DNA of 64,000 bases from Bacteroidetes Order II. bacterium (lineage in GTDB: Bacteria > Bacteroidota > Rhodothermia > Rhodothermales > UBA2364), in assembly GCA_016788705.1 (NCBI GenBank), contig JAEUSQ010000050.1:62001-126000 (forward strand). Direction: 5' to 3'. Positions within the stretch are counted from its first letter, which is position 1, and the number at the start of each line of letters is the position of its first letter. This document shows positions 28,030 through 37,730 of this stretch, one piece after another. The translations under genes were made by a program, and so were the position numbers. Below the pieces are notes generated by a model. The model did not search any database, was not told the DNA's origin, and worked only from the letters and a program-made list of their open reading frames with translations.

Positions 28030-28516
28030 GACCGCATGAGGACCTACCAAGACTTTGCACCACTTGCTTGGCTTTAGCTGGTGCAGAAACGTTTACCGCA
28101 GCCTGCTGAAAATTACACTCCTTAAGCATATCCTTGCGGCTTTTCCGCGTAATTGTTCCCTTAGGCGGTCTGCTCCGCGTCCTTCCACACAGCATGTTTT
28201 TGCGTGAAGGTGGGCGGCGAATAAACGTAGATCATAATACAATGCCTACATGAGACAAACAAGTTTTGGGTTATTTTTTGCCCATTCGCCTGTTATCGGG
28301 GGTACTGGCAGGACAAGATGAGCCATCCTTGGCGTTGTTTGCCCTTGGGCAACTGGCTCCCGATTTGTTCGGGGAGCAACAAGACCCCTCGATACCAAGA
28401 AGGGCTTTATGCTATCAAAAAAGCCCTTTCAAAGAACCTGAAGACAAATTCGCAGATCCTCCGGATGGGATTGATTAACTTGCAAAAAGCCTAAACCATT
28501 CACCTACAAAGTTGTT
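28030..28516. other. Non-coding gap with two hairpins before gcvP
   Basis: No recognisable gene. A hairpin at about 28,355-28,378 (GCTCCCGA / TCGGGGAGC) and an 8-bp hairpin at 28,401-28,427 (AGGGCTTT / AAAGCCCT followed by TTC) lie inside the only sizeable reading frame, which has no domain. The second hairpin could be a terminator for upstream transcripts. Confidence 0.5.
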
Positions 28517-31366
28517 ATGTCTATTCAACTCGCCCCTTTAGACTGTTTTGAACCCCGTCACAACGCTTCTGTTGCCGATTTGGCAGCCATGCTGGAAGTG
28601 GTGGGCGCAGAAACCTTAGAAGACCTGATAGAACAAACCGTCCCGGAATCCATTCGTCTGCCTCGACCCTTGGCTTTAGACCCGCCGATGGCCGAATCGG
28701 AAGTCTTGGCGTACCTGCGTAAGATTGCTTCCAAAAACAAAATATTCAAGTCCTACATCGGAATGGGTTATTCGGATACCATTACGCCCCCTGTGATTCT
28801 CCGGAACATCATGGAGAATCCCGGCTGGTACACCCAATACACCCCTTATCAGGCCGAAATTGCACAAGGCCGGTTGGAAGCCCTGCTGAACTTCCAGACA
28901 ATGGTGGCGGATCTTACTGGACTGCCAATTTCCAATGCCTCCCTTTTAGACGAAGCCACCGCTTGTGCCGAGGCGGTTAGTATGGCACATGGCCAACAAC
29001 CCAAACGGCAGACGGTTTTTGTGGATGCCCATTGCCATCCGCAAAACATCGCCGTTATCCAAACCCGTGCACTGCCCTTAGGATTTAAAGTAGAGGTGGG
29101 AGACTGGCAAACGTTTGCCTTCCATGACGATGTTTTTGGGGCGGTCTTGCAATACCCCAACACCACCGGACAGGTTCACGACTACCGTACCTTCTGCGAA
29201 AGGGCCAAGTCTGCCAAAGCAACCGTTATTATAGCAGCAGACCTCTTGGGCTTGACCTTGCTCACACCGCCCGGCGAGTTTGGGGCCGATATTGTCATCG
29301 GAAATACACAACGGTTTGGTGTTCCGATGGGCTATGGCGGACCACATGCCGCGTTTATGGCCGCCTCGGAAGCCTTTACACGCAAAATGCCCGGACGGAT
29401 TATCGGGGTTTCTAAAGATGCCAATGGCAAAACGGCCCTTCGGATGGCACTCCAAACCCGTGAACAGCACATCCGCCGAGACAAAGCAACCTCAAATATC
29501 TGCACAGCACAAGTCCTTTTGGCGGTGATGGCGGGGATGTATGCCGTTTATCATGGCCCGACAGGCCTGCGAAAAATCGCTACACGCATTCATGACCTTA
29601 CCAAAATTTTGGTAGAAGGACTTACGGACAAAGGCTTTAACGTCCTTACCACCGATTTCTTCGATACCATTGAGGTGGAAATGAACCATCACGACGCTGA
29701 CCTTGCGGTTTCAAGAGGGTTGGCCAAGCACCTCAATGTGCGCACTTTTCCAAATGGCCATCTGGGGATTTCTTTAGACGAAACCACCACCGCTGCCGAT
29801 GTGGATGCCCTTCTGGAAGTCTTTTTACATACCAATTTTCAGCGGACATCCGCCTTGTATGCACAGGATATAGAAAGCGGCTATCAAGGCCATATGCGCC
29901 GAACGTCAACCTATCTGACACATCCGGTCTTTAACCTGTATCAGACCGAGCACGAGATGCTCCGCTACATCCACCGCCTGCAATCGCGAGACCTCTCGCT
30001 CACCACCAGCATGATTCCACTGGGTTCCTGTACCATGAAGCTCAATGCGACCACACAGATGATTCCGGTAACGTGGTCTGCTTTTGGCGGCCTCCATCCC
30101 TTTGCGCCGGAAGACCAAGTGACGGGCTATAAGATGATTTTTGAGGAGCTTTCGCGCTGGCTTGCCGAGATTACGGGCTTTGATGGCGTTTCGCTCCAGC
30201 CCAATTCCGGCGCACAAGGTGAATATGCGGGCTTGCTAACGATTCGTGCATGGCATCAAGCCAATAACGACCACCACCGCACCGTATGCCTAATCCCTTC
30301 ATCGGCACACGGCACCAATCCGGCCTCGGCGGTGATGGCTGGAATGAAGGTGGTGGTGGTAAATTGCGACGATCATGGCAATATAGATGTATCGGACCTT
30401 CGCATGAAAGCCGAAAAACACGCCTCCAATTTGGCCGCACTGATGGTGACGTACCCTTCTACGCATGGCGTTTTTGAGGAAGCCATCCACGAAATTTGCG
30501 AAATCATCCATCAATACGGCGGACAAGTCTATATGGACGGCGCCAATATGAATGCCCAAGTGGGCCTCACCTCTCCGGCAGCCATTGGCGCAGACGTCTG
30601 CCACCTGAATTTGCACAAAACCTTTGCCATTCCACACGGAGGAGGCGGGCCTGGCATGGGACCCATTTGCGTGGCCAAGCACCTGACGCCCCACCTACCC
30701 GGACACCCCGTGGTTTCCCTCGGTTTGGCACAAGGCCCCGTCTCGGCAGCCCCTTTCGGCTCGGCAAGTGTATTGCTCATTTCGTGGGCATACATCGCCT
30801 TAATGGGTGCAGAAGGGTTGACCAATGCCACCAAATATGCCATTTTGAATGCCAATTATATGGCCAAGCGCTTAGAAGGGCATTTTCCGATTTTATACAA
30901 AGGAAGCAATGGCCGATCGGCGCATGAGTTTATGATAGACCTTCGTCCATTGAAAAAAGAAACAGGGATTGATGACCAAGATGTGGCCAAACGCCTCATG
31001 GACTATGGTTTCCATGCGCCTACCATGAGTTTCCCGGTGGCAGGAACCATCATGATAGAGCCGACCGAATCTGAAACCAAAGCCGAATTAGACCGCTACT
31101 GTGATGCCCTGATCGCCATTCGTCAGGAAATGGAAGAAGTAAAAAACGGGCTTTATCCCGCTGATAACAACGTACTAAAACATGCTCCCCATACTGCCGA
31201 GGTATTGCTTGGGGAATGGGAACGCCCGTATTCCCGCGAGAAGGCCGCTTACCCATTACTCGGCCTCCGAAGCCACAAGTTCTGGCCATATGTAGGACGG
31301 GTGGACAATGCGTATGGCGACCGGAATTTGGTATGTGCCTGCCCGCCGATCGAAGAATATGTGTAA
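28517..31366 (+). CDS. gcvP: Glycine dehydrogenase (decarboxylating), P-protein
   Basis: A full-length single-chain P-protein of 949 residues (the alpha2-type). It carries [20 protein letters not shown] and [20 protein letters not shown] in the N-terminal half. [20 protein letters not shown] follows, with the PLP lysine in [17 protein letters not shown] near residue 699. It decarboxylates glycine and passes the aminomethyl group to lipoyl-GcvH. H, T and L proteins are not in the window. Coding strand is C-rich, consistent with the lagging-strand side of the skew switch. Confidence 0.97.
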   Translation: MSIQLAPLDCFEPRHNASVADLAAMLEVVGAETLEDLIEQTVPESIRLPRPLALDPPMAESEVLAYLRKIASKNKIFKSYIGMGYSDTITPPVILRNIMENPGWYTQYTPYQAEIAQGRLEALLNFQTMVADLTGLPISNASLLDEATACAEAVSMAHGQQPKRQTVFVDAHCHPQNIAVIQTRALPLGFKVEVGDWQTFAFHDDVFGAVLQYPNTTGQVHDYRTFCERAKSAKATVIIAADLLGLTLLTPPGEFGADIVIGNTQRFGVPMGYGGPHAAFMAASEAFTRKMPGRIIGVSKDANGKTALRMALQTREQHIRRDKATSNICTAQVLLAVMAGMYAVYHGPTGLRKIATRIHDLTKILVEGLTDKGFNVLTTDFFDTIEVEMNHHDADLAVSRGLAKHLNVRTFPNGHLGISLDETTTAADVDALLEVFLHTNFQRTSALYAQDIESGYQGHMRRTSTYLTHPVFNLYQTEHEMLRYIHRLQSRDLSLTTSMIPLGSCTMKLNATTQMIPVTWSAFGGLHPFAPEDQVTGYKMIFEELSRWLAEITGFDGVSLQPNSGAQGEYAGLLTIRAWHQANNDHHRTVCLIPSSAHGTNPASAVMAGMKVVVVNCDDHGNIDVSDLRMKAEKHASNLAALMVTYPSTHGVFEEAIHEICEIIHQYGGQVYMDGANMNAQVGLTSPAAIGADVCHLNLHKTFAIPHGGGGPGMGPICVAKHLTPHLPGHPVVSLGLAQGPVSAAPFGSASVLLISWAYIALMGAEGLTNATKYAILNANYMAKRLEGHFPILYKGSNGRSAHEFMIDLRPLKKETGIDDQDVAKRLMDYGFHAPTMSFPVAGTIMIEPTESETKAELDRYCDALIAIRQEMEEVKNGLYPADNNVLKHAPHTAEVLLGEWERPYSREKAAYPLLGLRSHKFWPYVGRVDNAYGDRNLVCACPPIEEYV

Positions 31367-31711
31367 CATAACCAAAGGTAAACGAGGATTGTACACGGCC
31401 GACAAGAAGCGGCGCAAGGATGTTGATGCGAGGCGAGCTAAAAAATAACGCGCTTGGGGGGCGATGGGAGCCATGCTAAAGTGATGCCAAAAACAATTTT
31501 CAAGAATCCTTCTTTAGATAATGTGTAATATAAATACCCCTGATTACATTACAGCATATGTAGCCGAATTAGGGGTTATTTTATTTTTTATCGCTGTATG
31601 AAAATTTCATTTACGAATAAATTTTTGACATATTTTTAGTATTTAGTTTCCAAAAATTTGACCAAACCAGACAATAAAAAAACCTTATTCTCGCTAAAAA
31701 ACGTTAAAAAT

Positions 31712-31799
31712 AACATTACCTTTGGTTTTCAGGATAATCAATCAATCAATATTACCCCTGAAAGTCATTCTCCAAGCTTTTGGTGTAGGAGGTAATGTT
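31712..31799. other. Three-way-junction-like folded element
   Basis: Outer perfect 10-bp stem AACATTACCT (31,712-31,721) / AGGTAATGTT (31,790-31,799) encloses two hairpins. These are TTTCAGG / CCTGAAA (31,727-31,733 with 31,757-31,763; loop contains AATC repeated) and CCAA-GCTT-TTGG (31,72-83 in the line, i.e. 31,772-31,783). It may be a structured RNA or a DNA cruciform; function unknown. Confidence 0.5.
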
Positions 31800-31993
31800 T
31801 TATTTTCCTCTATTATATATTAGCCATTTCTTAGAATAAAGTTCAAAATTTATTTTTCGCCCTCAAACACGTTGTAAAAATAATTATTTCCTGCATATTA
31901 AATGCACAAAAAAAATGACTATCTCGAATTCCCTTAATTTTGGGCCACCATTATAGAAAAACCTAACGCAACAAAAACTATATGTCAATGGCC

Positions 31994-32084
31994 TGACGAC
32001 AAATCGCGTAGCTCACAACAACTGCGGTGTGGCTCGACCGAAAAGCAGCCCGCAGTCGGGCAACTGCATACAGTTCCGTCGTTA
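31994..32084. other. Second nested-hairpin element
   Basis: A short outer stem ACGAC / GTCGT (31,996-32,000 with 32,078-32,082) encloses ACTGCGG / CCGCAGT (32,021-32,027 with 32,050-32,056) and AACTG-CATA-CAGTT (32,062-32,075). It is GC-richer than its surroundings and precedes the 32,250 gene pair. Function unknown. Confidence 0.42.
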
Positions 32085-32249
32085 CCCAAAACCCAATCTC
32101 GCATTCTCGCCTTGCCGTTTTTCGTAGCCTCATCGGAACGTAGCAACGTGTGGCAGCGTTTACGATTCAGAATTAACACGCCCAAAGTGCAGGCTCTGCC
32201 AATTTATGAAACCATGTTCTTGCCATCAAACCCTATCATAATAACATAA

Positions 32250-32807
32250 ATGACAGTCCTTGATTTATTTCAAACTTACATTACAGGCGACTTTGACAAC
32301 CACCAACAAGTAGAACGCGAGCGAAAAAATGGCACACAAGCCCATCCTTTTGCCCGCCATATCAACCGCCTTGCAGATGAGAAAATTAGGAACGCACCAT
32401 CGCGGAACGGATTTTGGCTCATCGAAGAAAGTTATTACACTTATCCTGATGGCAGCGAGAAAATCAACCATCACTTGTTCTTTTTTGAAGGCGTGAACGC
32501 GCAAACCGTGCGGCTTTATGCCTATCAGTTACCCGATTCGCTCCCCATGGCGCAACTTACCAACGACAATCCAACGCTTTCCATTGATTTTGGTACGCTT
32601 CAAGTGAGTCCACGCTTTGCTCCCGCCGAATATGCCTTGAACGACGAAGCTTTTACGCTTCATGCGCCCAACGATTGGGGTAATGGAATGCGTTTTACCT
32701 TGATCGAAACCATTGCAAAAGACCGCTTGCAGGTGATGGAGCTTTTGGAAAAAGACGGGCAACGCCTCACACCTTACAGCACCCCTATCGAGTACGACCG
32801 CATATAA
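32250..32807 (+). CDS. Small uncharacterised protein, distantly CpcT/CpeT-like
   Basis: A 185-residue protein without signal peptide or membrane segment. Residues 3-16 (VLDLFQTYITGDFDN) and the sequence HPFARHINRL ... GFWLIEESYY with alternating strands recall the opening of CpcT/CpeT-type chromophore lyase-like proteins (LARWMAADFSN...), but the match is weak and no catalytic residue can be named. It is followed after only 6 bp by the aldehyde dehydrogenase gene, so the two are probably an operon. No phycobilisome or bilin genes are near. Function not assigned. Confidence 0.6.
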   Translation: MTVLDLFQTYITGDFDNHQQVERERKNGTQAHPFARHINRLADEKIRNAPSRNGFWLIEESYYTYPDGSEKINHHLFFFEGVNAQTVRLYAYQLPDSLPMAQLTNDNPTLSIDFGTLQVSPRFAPAEYALNDEAFTLHAPNDWGNGMRFTLIETIAKDRLQVMELLEKDGQRLTPYSTPIEYDRI

Positions 32808-32813
32808 ACCTTC

Positions 32814-34244
32814 TTGAATGTCATGAAATCAGATCAACTCTACCAGGTCCGAAATCCTCGAACAGGGGCATTGGATTATACGTTTCCGCTCCCAACCCCT
32901 GCTCAAATCCGCAACGAAACGAAGCGGCTTCGTACCAATCAAGTGGCTTGGCAACAGAAGACCATTGCCGAACGCATTGCGGTTTTACAAGCATGGAAGA
33001 ACGGCCTTGCTTCACACTTAGAAGACATCATTGAAGCACTTACGCTTGATACAGGGCGGCGGTATGAAAGCGAATTGGAGGCGAAACTCATTGCCCAAAG
33101 CATAGATCGTTGGTGTGGGTTTGCTACGGATTTCTTTGTCCCCAGCCCCGATAAAACCTCCGCCATTCCCTTCATTCAGATCAAGCAAGACTTGCAGCCT
33201 TATCCCTTGGTGGGTGTGATTAGTCCTTGGAATTTTCCCCTCTTGCTGGCTTTGATAGATACCTTGCCCGCACTTTTAGCAGGATGCAGCGTGGTGATCA
33301 AACCGAGCGAAGTAACCCCGCGTTTTATTGAACCCTTGATGCGTTCGATTCAAGAAACGCCCGAACTTGCAGGCGTATTGTCGTTTATGGCAGGCGATGG
33401 CAAAACAGGCGCGACTTTGCTTAAGCATGTGGATTTATTATGCTTTACGGGAAGCGTTGCAACGGGGCGTAAGGTGTATGCCGCTTGTGCGAAAAACTTT
33501 ATCCCTTGTTTTCTCGAACTTGGGGGAAAAGACCCCGCGTTGGTCTTTGAAGGCGCGAACTTAGACCAAGCTGCTGCCTCGATTTTATGGGGTAGTACGG
33601 TTAATTGTGGACAATCTTGCCTTTCTATTGAGCGGGTCTATGTACAAAAATCTATTGCACCCGACTTTTTAGCCTTACTAAAAGCCAAAGCGGAAAAGGT
33701 ACAACTTGCTTATCCCACCGTTTCTGATGGACAAATTGGACCCGTGATTTCAGATAAGCAAGTCAGTATCATCAATGCCCATCTACAAGATGCGTTGGAA
33801 AAAGGGGCAACCTTGCTGACGGGAAATGCACAATGTGAGCAGAAAAATGGTGGTTGGTATTGCCGCCCAACGGTGCTAATAGGCGTAAACCACACCATGA
33901 AGGTCATGACAGAAGAAACTTTTGGGCCCCTTATTCCTGTGATGACGTTCCAAACCGAAGCAGAAGGACTGGCATTGGCGAATGGCACGATTTTCGGATT
34001 AAGTGCGGCGGTTTTTGCCAAAGATTGGGAAACAGCCTATCACATTGGGCAACACATCGAAGCGGGCGCGATCTCGATTAACGAATGTGCTTTAACCTCG
34101 ATGGTGCATGAAGGCGAGAAACAATCGTTCAAAATGTCGGGGATTGGTGGAACGCGCATGGGTGCAGCTGCCATCAAACGCTTTATGAAACAACGGGCGT
34201 TCCTTATCAAAAAAGAGCTTATTGCCGCACCGTGGTGGTTTTGA
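32814..34244 (+). CDS. Aldehyde dehydrogenase family protein
   Basis: The 476-residue product has the ALDH fold. SPWNFPLLLALIDTLPALLAG is the nucleotide-binding helix with WNF, CSVVIKPSEVTP carries the Lys, and FTGSVATGRKVY is present. LELGGKDPALVFEG carries the Glu, and NCGQSCLSIERVYV the catalytic Cys (second Cys). The C-terminal end is HEGEKQSFKMSGIGGTRMGA. Substrate specificity cannot be read from the sequence; it differs from the gabD-like gene at 21.6 kb. An in-frame ATG at residue 4 (32,823) is an alternative start. Linked with the upstream small protein. Composition is roughly balanced between G and C, between the two skew regimes. Confidence 0.9.
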   Translation: MNVMKSDQLYQVRNPRTGALDYTFPLPTPAQIRNETKRLRTNQVAWQQKTIAERIAVLQAWKNGLASHLEDIIEALTLDTGRRYESELEAKLIAQSIDRWCGFATDFFVPSPDKTSAIPFIQIKQDLQPYPLVGVISPWNFPLLLALIDTLPALLAGCSVVIKPSEVTPRFIEPLMRSIQETPELAGVLSFMAGDGKTGATLLKHVDLLCFTGSVATGRKVYAACAKNFIPCFLELGGKDPALVFEGANLDQAAASILWGSTVNCGQSCLSIERVYVQKSIAPDFLALLKAKAEKVQLAYPTVSDGQIGPVISDKQVSIINAHLQDALEKGATLLTGNAQCEQKNGGWYCRPTVLIGVNHTMKVMTEETFGPLIPVMTFQTEAEGLALANGTIFGLSAAVFAKDWETAYHIGQHIEAGAISINECALTSMVHEGEKQSFKMSGIGGTRMGAAAIKRFMKQRAFLIKKELIAAPWWF

Positions 34245-34612
34245 TGATAATCTTGTTTTTGTTAACGCTTTGGGGTGCTGCGAACGCCGAAAGGTGGAAC
34301 GAAAAACCCTTTCGCAGCCGAAGGATCGGGAGGTGTTTATCACACCGCCTTCCCTACGCGTTACCGCCTTCCAGAGGTGCCTCGCCACCGTTTTTCCACC
34401 GCCTAAGAAGATGATTTTGAAAATGTATCGTAGGATGTCTTTTTAATTCACTTCTAACCCTACACTAATAAGTACTTAATAAGGTATTGGTAAATTCAGA
34501 GATTGTCTTAATAAGTTTTTAGATGGCCCACATTTTTAGAAAATTACTGGGTCTTTTTATAGGCTTCAACGAATAGTAAATAATTACCCTTAACTTTTTA
34601 AATCCGATATGT
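34245..34612. other. Intergenic gap with no identified feature
   Basis: 368 bp, AT-rich in its second half. A weak hairpin GGCCCA / TGGGTC followed by TTTTT near 34,524-34,560 may be a terminator. No gene seen. Confidence 0.5.
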
Positions 34613-35200
34613 ATGAGAAAAAATGTCTTAAACCTCTTGTTAGCATCTTTTGTTTTTACCTTCGCCGCATGTAGCACGCCTAAGCAAGCGATCTCATTAA
34701 ACTCCACCACCAGTACCGCTACCAGCAACCGAATCACACAGTCAAACGTGGACGTTGCGCTTCGGGCATGGTGCGATGGATTGGTGAGCATCTCCAAAGC
34801 TCATGCAGAAAATAAAGACTATAAGACGATTGCCGGACAGGTCTTAGACAATTTATATAATTATGCAGATGCGCCCGTATCCTTCAAGCCAACCTTAGCC
34901 TCTGGAGAACGGACCTTCCGCACAACCCGCGAGGGTGCAGCCGCCTATTTTATCGGAGGCAATTCAAAGTACCCTGAGGATACTGGTTTTGCACTCAAGG
35001 GCTGGACGGCTGCTCGCTACGTTACGAGTAGCCTGAATACGGATGGTAATATGGCCATTTGGCAAGGGAACGTCTATATCACGGGCAAAGATGGCAAAGA
35101 AACCATGGTGGACAAAACATTTGGTTATAAGAGAGGGGTAGATGGGAAGTTACGCATTGTACTACACCACTCCTCTTTGCCATATAGCCCTGCTAAATAA
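34613..35200 (+). CDS. NTF2/SnoaL-like lipoprotein
   Basis: A 195-residue protein starting MRKNVLNLLLASFVFTFAAC: lipobox FAAC, so lipid-anchored. From residue 45, NVDVALRAWCDGLVSISKAH, LDNLYNYADAPVSFKPTL, FALKGWTAARYVTSSL, MAIWQGNVYIT and RIVLHHSSLPYSP give the helix-then-curved-sheet pattern of a cone-like NTF2 fold. Similar proteins exist under the misleading database name phosphoribosyl-AMP cyclohydrolase; no HisI active-site motif is seen here. Biological role is unknown. Followed by a strong terminator. Confidence 0.6.
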   Translation: MRKNVLNLLLASFVFTFAACSTPKQAISLNSTTSTATSNRITQSNVDVALRAWCDGLVSISKAHAENKDYKTIAGQVLDNLYNYADAPVSFKPTLASGERTFRTTREGAAAYFIGGNSKYPEDTGFALKGWTAARYVTSSLNTDGNMAIWQGNVYITGKDGKETMVDKTFGYKRGVDGKLRIVLHHSSLPYSPAK

Positions 35201-35230
35201 GGGTTCTGTTACGTTTGTTTTTGCATAAGG

Positions 35231-35263
35231 GCCGCTCTTCCCTATTTGGGAGCGGCTTTTTTT
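35231..35263 (+). terminator. Intrinsic terminator after the NTF2-like lipoprotein gene
   Basis: GCCGCTC / GAGCGGC stem with a 12-nt loop followed by TTTTTTT. Confidence 0.92.
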
Positions 35264-35291
35264 GTGATCCCCTATGGGGGTGCTACAACCT

Positions 35292-36242
35292 TTACGGAGG
35301 AAGGTCATCGGGTAAAACCCATCGGATATTGCGTTTAAATCCTTCGTACTTGGTGCGTTTTACGGGATTTCCTTTGAAGCGTTTTCTGAATTCCTCCAAA
35401 TCCAATTCCATCCAAGTTTGCAAGGAAGTGTCCGTCATGCCCGTTCGGGCTTCAAATCGTGGTTCTTGGGTTGGTTTCTTGAACTTATTCCAGGGACACA
35501 CCTCTTGACAGACATCGCACCCAAAAATCCATTGATCAAATTGCCGCGTTAAAGCGTCCGGCACCTCGATCCCCTTGTGTTCGATGGTCCAATACGAGAT
35601 ACATTTTTCGGCCTGAACAAAACCTGCTGGATGGATGGCATCAGTCGGGCAAGCATCAATGCAGCGGGTACAAGAGCCGCAATAGTCGGGTATTGGGCTA
35701 TCGGGAGGCAAATCGAGGTCCACGATCAGTTCTCCAATAAAGAAAAAGGAGCCAGCGGTACGAGAAATAAGATTGGTGTTTTTACCGATCCATCCCAATC
35801 CGCTTTTGGCCGCCCACACTTTATCCATAACGGGTGCGGAGTCCACAAATGCCCGTCCATTCAGCGTGCCCACATGCGCTTCGAGCCAGCAAAAAAGCAT
35901 GTTGAGTTTATCTTTTAGGACATCGTGGTAGTCGTCTCCCCAAGCATATCGGCTGATTTTTCCGGTGGTGGGCAGGTCTAAGCGCTCGATGGGTTGGTAG
36001 TAGGTATGGATCACGGAAATCACGGATTTTGCGCCCTCCACTAGTTTACGGGGATCCGTCCGTTTATCAAAGTGTCCTTCCATCCAAGCCATTCCTGCTT
36101 GGTGTCCGCCTTTCAGCCAAGCCTCCAATTTTCGGGCTTCGTCCTCCAAAAACTCGGCCTTAGAGATGCCACATGCCGAGAATCCCAGCCGGAGGGCTTC
36201 CTTTTTAAGGGCGAGGGCTAGTTTTTCGCGGGTGATAGACAT
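35292..36242 (-). CDS. queG: Epoxyqueuosine reductase
   Basis: The 316-residue protein has the cobalamin/4Fe-4S architecture of QueG: SACGISKAEFLEDEARKLEAW at the N-terminus, KISRYAWGDDYHDVLKDKL, VDSAPVMDKVWAAKSGLGW, and two [4Fe-4S] motifs CGSCTRCIDACP and CDVCQEVCP. It catalyses the last step of queuosine formation on tRNA, reducing epoxyqueuosine. QueD and FolE of the same pathway are at 52-53 kb. The C-terminal HEAT-like extension of some QueG proteins is short here. Stop lies close to the neighbour's terminator on the other strand. Confidence 0.95.
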   Translation of the reverse strand: MSITREKLALALKKEALRLGFSACGISKAEFLEDEARKLEAWLKGGHQAGMAWMEGHFDKRTDPRKLVEGAKSVISVIHTYYQPIERLDLPTTGKISRYAWGDDYHDVLKDKLNMLFCWLEAHVGTLNGRAFVDSAPVMDKVWAAKSGLGWIGKNTNLISRTAGSFFFIGELIVDLDLPPDSPIPDYCGSCTRCIDACPTDAIHPAGFVQAEKCISYWTIEHKGIEVPDALTRQFDQWIFGCDVCQEVCPWNKFKKPTQEPRFEARTGMTDTSLQTWMELDLEEFRKRFKGNPVKRTKYEGFKRNIRWVLPDDLPP

Positions 36243-36431
36243 CTTGGTATAAGCTCGGTTTGGTTGGGCGTGGTGGATTCAGGGCGTGTTCGGCAAGAAG
36301 CCGGAAGTTAATCATCTATTTAGGTAAAAACCACCCTGAAGAGGGGCCATGTCCACGTGTATTGGTTGTGAAGTGGTCGTAGCATCATGAGAAATATCTT
36401 TCTATAGGGGCAACCTTTAGGGCAGAACGGC

Positions 36432-36472
36432 AAAAAAAATCCGGAGTAGTACACTGTGCCACTCCGGATAAA
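36432..36472 (-). terminator. Intrinsic terminator downstream of the CreD-like gene
   Basis: On the minus strand ATCCGGAGT pairs with ACTCCGGAT around a 13-nt loop, followed by TTTTTTT. Confidence 0.88.
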
Positions 36473-36488
36473 ATAAAGCCCCCTTTTT

Positions 36489-37730
36489 TTATCCGGACGT
36501 GGTTTTGGGTTTGGTAAATACCTCGTCCCAGTTGATGCGACCTGTCATTTGCATCACCACAAAGAGCGTGAGGATAGAGAGGATCGTAACTGCCAGTCCG
36601 ACGTAGTGCTCCAAGAAGAAGGTGTAAGAAAACAAAACCAGATATACAAATTGGCTTAGGCCCACCTCTCGCCATGCAAAGGTATTGCCAGCCACCAGCC
36701 GCATGTACGAGACCGTGAGTGCGATAGACACCACCGAGCAAATGAGCATGGCCCATTCTACCGAAATATGATCCACCAAATAGGCTAATAATAAGTGAAA
36801 GCTAAAGAAAGAGGCCCCAATAAAGAAGTAATTCATGGGGTGGATGTTCACCTTCCGAATAACTGTAATGATGAAGAGCACAAAGAAAAATAGGAAGAGC
36901 GAAATAGGGGCAAAAAAAGTTACTTTCGCCACCCAAGGCCCCGGATTTAGCTTTTGGGGCATTACCAGACCTACATTAATGTCTGCCAGCAAGTTGGTAT
37001 AAGCCCAAGTGAGCTTCCAACCACCGTTGGTTTGCGATTTTTGGGTGGGAGAAACCCCTGTTGCTGGAAAATCCACATTGTCGAAATCGGTATGGGCCGT
37101 CAGGCGGAAGTTACGTACCTGTTTTACACCCTCGCCTAGGTTATACATCCAGGTTTTCATGCCCTGCGTTTTGTACTTCACGCGGATGACTTGAGCAGCA
37201 CCGGGGGCCAACGCCAAATCTTCTACCATTTGACTGCCCTCTACCGTCATATCTGCCCGCATTTTATCGCCCACCTGAAAAGTGAAGTCGTCGTAGGCCG
37301 CCGAAGACGAGGGAAAGGTGTAATGGAATCGCAAAGTACGTGGTTCTCCAGTATCGTTCAGGATGGTATAGGTGGCATCGTACCAAAGGGAGTAGGTAGG
37401 ATACCACATCAAGCCCTTTTGGCGGTGTTCCAATTTAAAGCGTACATCAACCGTAGAACCTGCAAGGTTCACAGGGTGGCGCTCGGTCTCGGTTTGGGTA
37501 CGCGATACATTTTTTCCATCCACCGCTTCAACTACGGTTTTGGTGGATTTTTCTTCCCAATACACCTGTGGGGCCGTTTGCTCCAACGGACGCCCCCATA
37601 AATCCCCGACCGCCTGCGTGAGGCTTTGGTCGGACTCGTTGGAGCGGATGAACAGGTTGGCGCCGAGGATAGACCATGCAATGGCCGTCATGATAAAGAT
37701 GAAGCCGATGGCGATGATTCTTTTCAACAT
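36489..37730 (-). CDS. CreD-like inner-membrane protein
   Basis: From the ATG at 37,730 the product is 413 residues: MLKRIIAIGFIFIMTAIAWS is an N-terminal membrane anchor. A large periplasmic beta-rich domain (about 30-270) with DVRFKLEHRQKGLMWYPTYS follows. Then come a cluster of five or six membrane segments from FFAPISLFLFFFVLFII onwards and a cytoplasmic tail (INWDEVFTKPKTTSG). This is the organisation of CreD/inner-membrane proteins of unknown biochemical function. An ATG at 37,823 in frame would add 31 residues lacking conservation. Divergent from the decarboxylase gene. Confidence 0.7.
   Translation of the reverse strand: MLKRIIAIGFIFIMTAIAWSILGANLFIRSNESDQSLTQAVGDLWGRPLEQTAPQVYWEEKSTKTVVEAVDGKNVSRTQTETERHPVNLAGSTVDVRFKLEHRQKGLMWYPTYSLWYDATYTILNDTGEPRTLRFHYTFPSSSAAYDDFTFQVGDKMRADMTVEGSQMVEDLALAPGAAQVIRVKYKTQGMKTWMYNLGEGVKQVRNFRLTAHTDFDNVDFPATGVSPTQKSQTNGGWKLTWAYTNLLADINVGLVMPQKLNPGPWVAKVTFFAPISLFLFFFVLFIITVIRKVNIHPMNYFFIGASFFSFHLLLAYLVDHISVEWAMLICSVVSIALTVSYMRLVAGNTFAWREVGLSQFVYLVLFSYTFFLEHYVGLAVTILSILTLFVVMQMTGRINWDEVFTKPKTTSG

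Larger units (their letters stand above)
31367..32249. other. Long AT-rich intergenic region, structured; candidate replication origin zone
   Basis: 883 bp without a credible gene. 31,500-31,980 is strongly AT-rich, while 31,985-32,200 is GC-richer. A possible gcvP terminator (ATACCCCT / AGGGGTTAT then TTTTATTTTTT) is at about 31,535-31,585. A palindrome ATGAAAATTTCAT is at about 31,598. Two nested-hairpin elements are listed separately. No perfect DnaA box was found here. The region sits at the left edge of a reversal in G/C strand bias. Confidence 0.4.

Noticed and set aside
28266-28478. 70-codon reading frame in the pre-gcvP gap
   Set aside because: It encodes two stable hairpins and no family; codon pattern is not convincing.
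28030-28516. Glycine riboswitch upstream of gcvP
   Set aside because: No tandem aptamer-like conserved core was seen; only two simple hairpins.
31985-32185. 66-codon minus-strand reading frame in the AT-rich gap
   Set aside because: The sequence is better explained by the nested hairpin element; the peptide has no recognisable domain.
34613-35200. Phosphoribosyl-AMP cyclohydrolase (HisI)
   Set aside because: Look-alike database naming; the HisI metal/active-site motif is absent and a lipobox is present.
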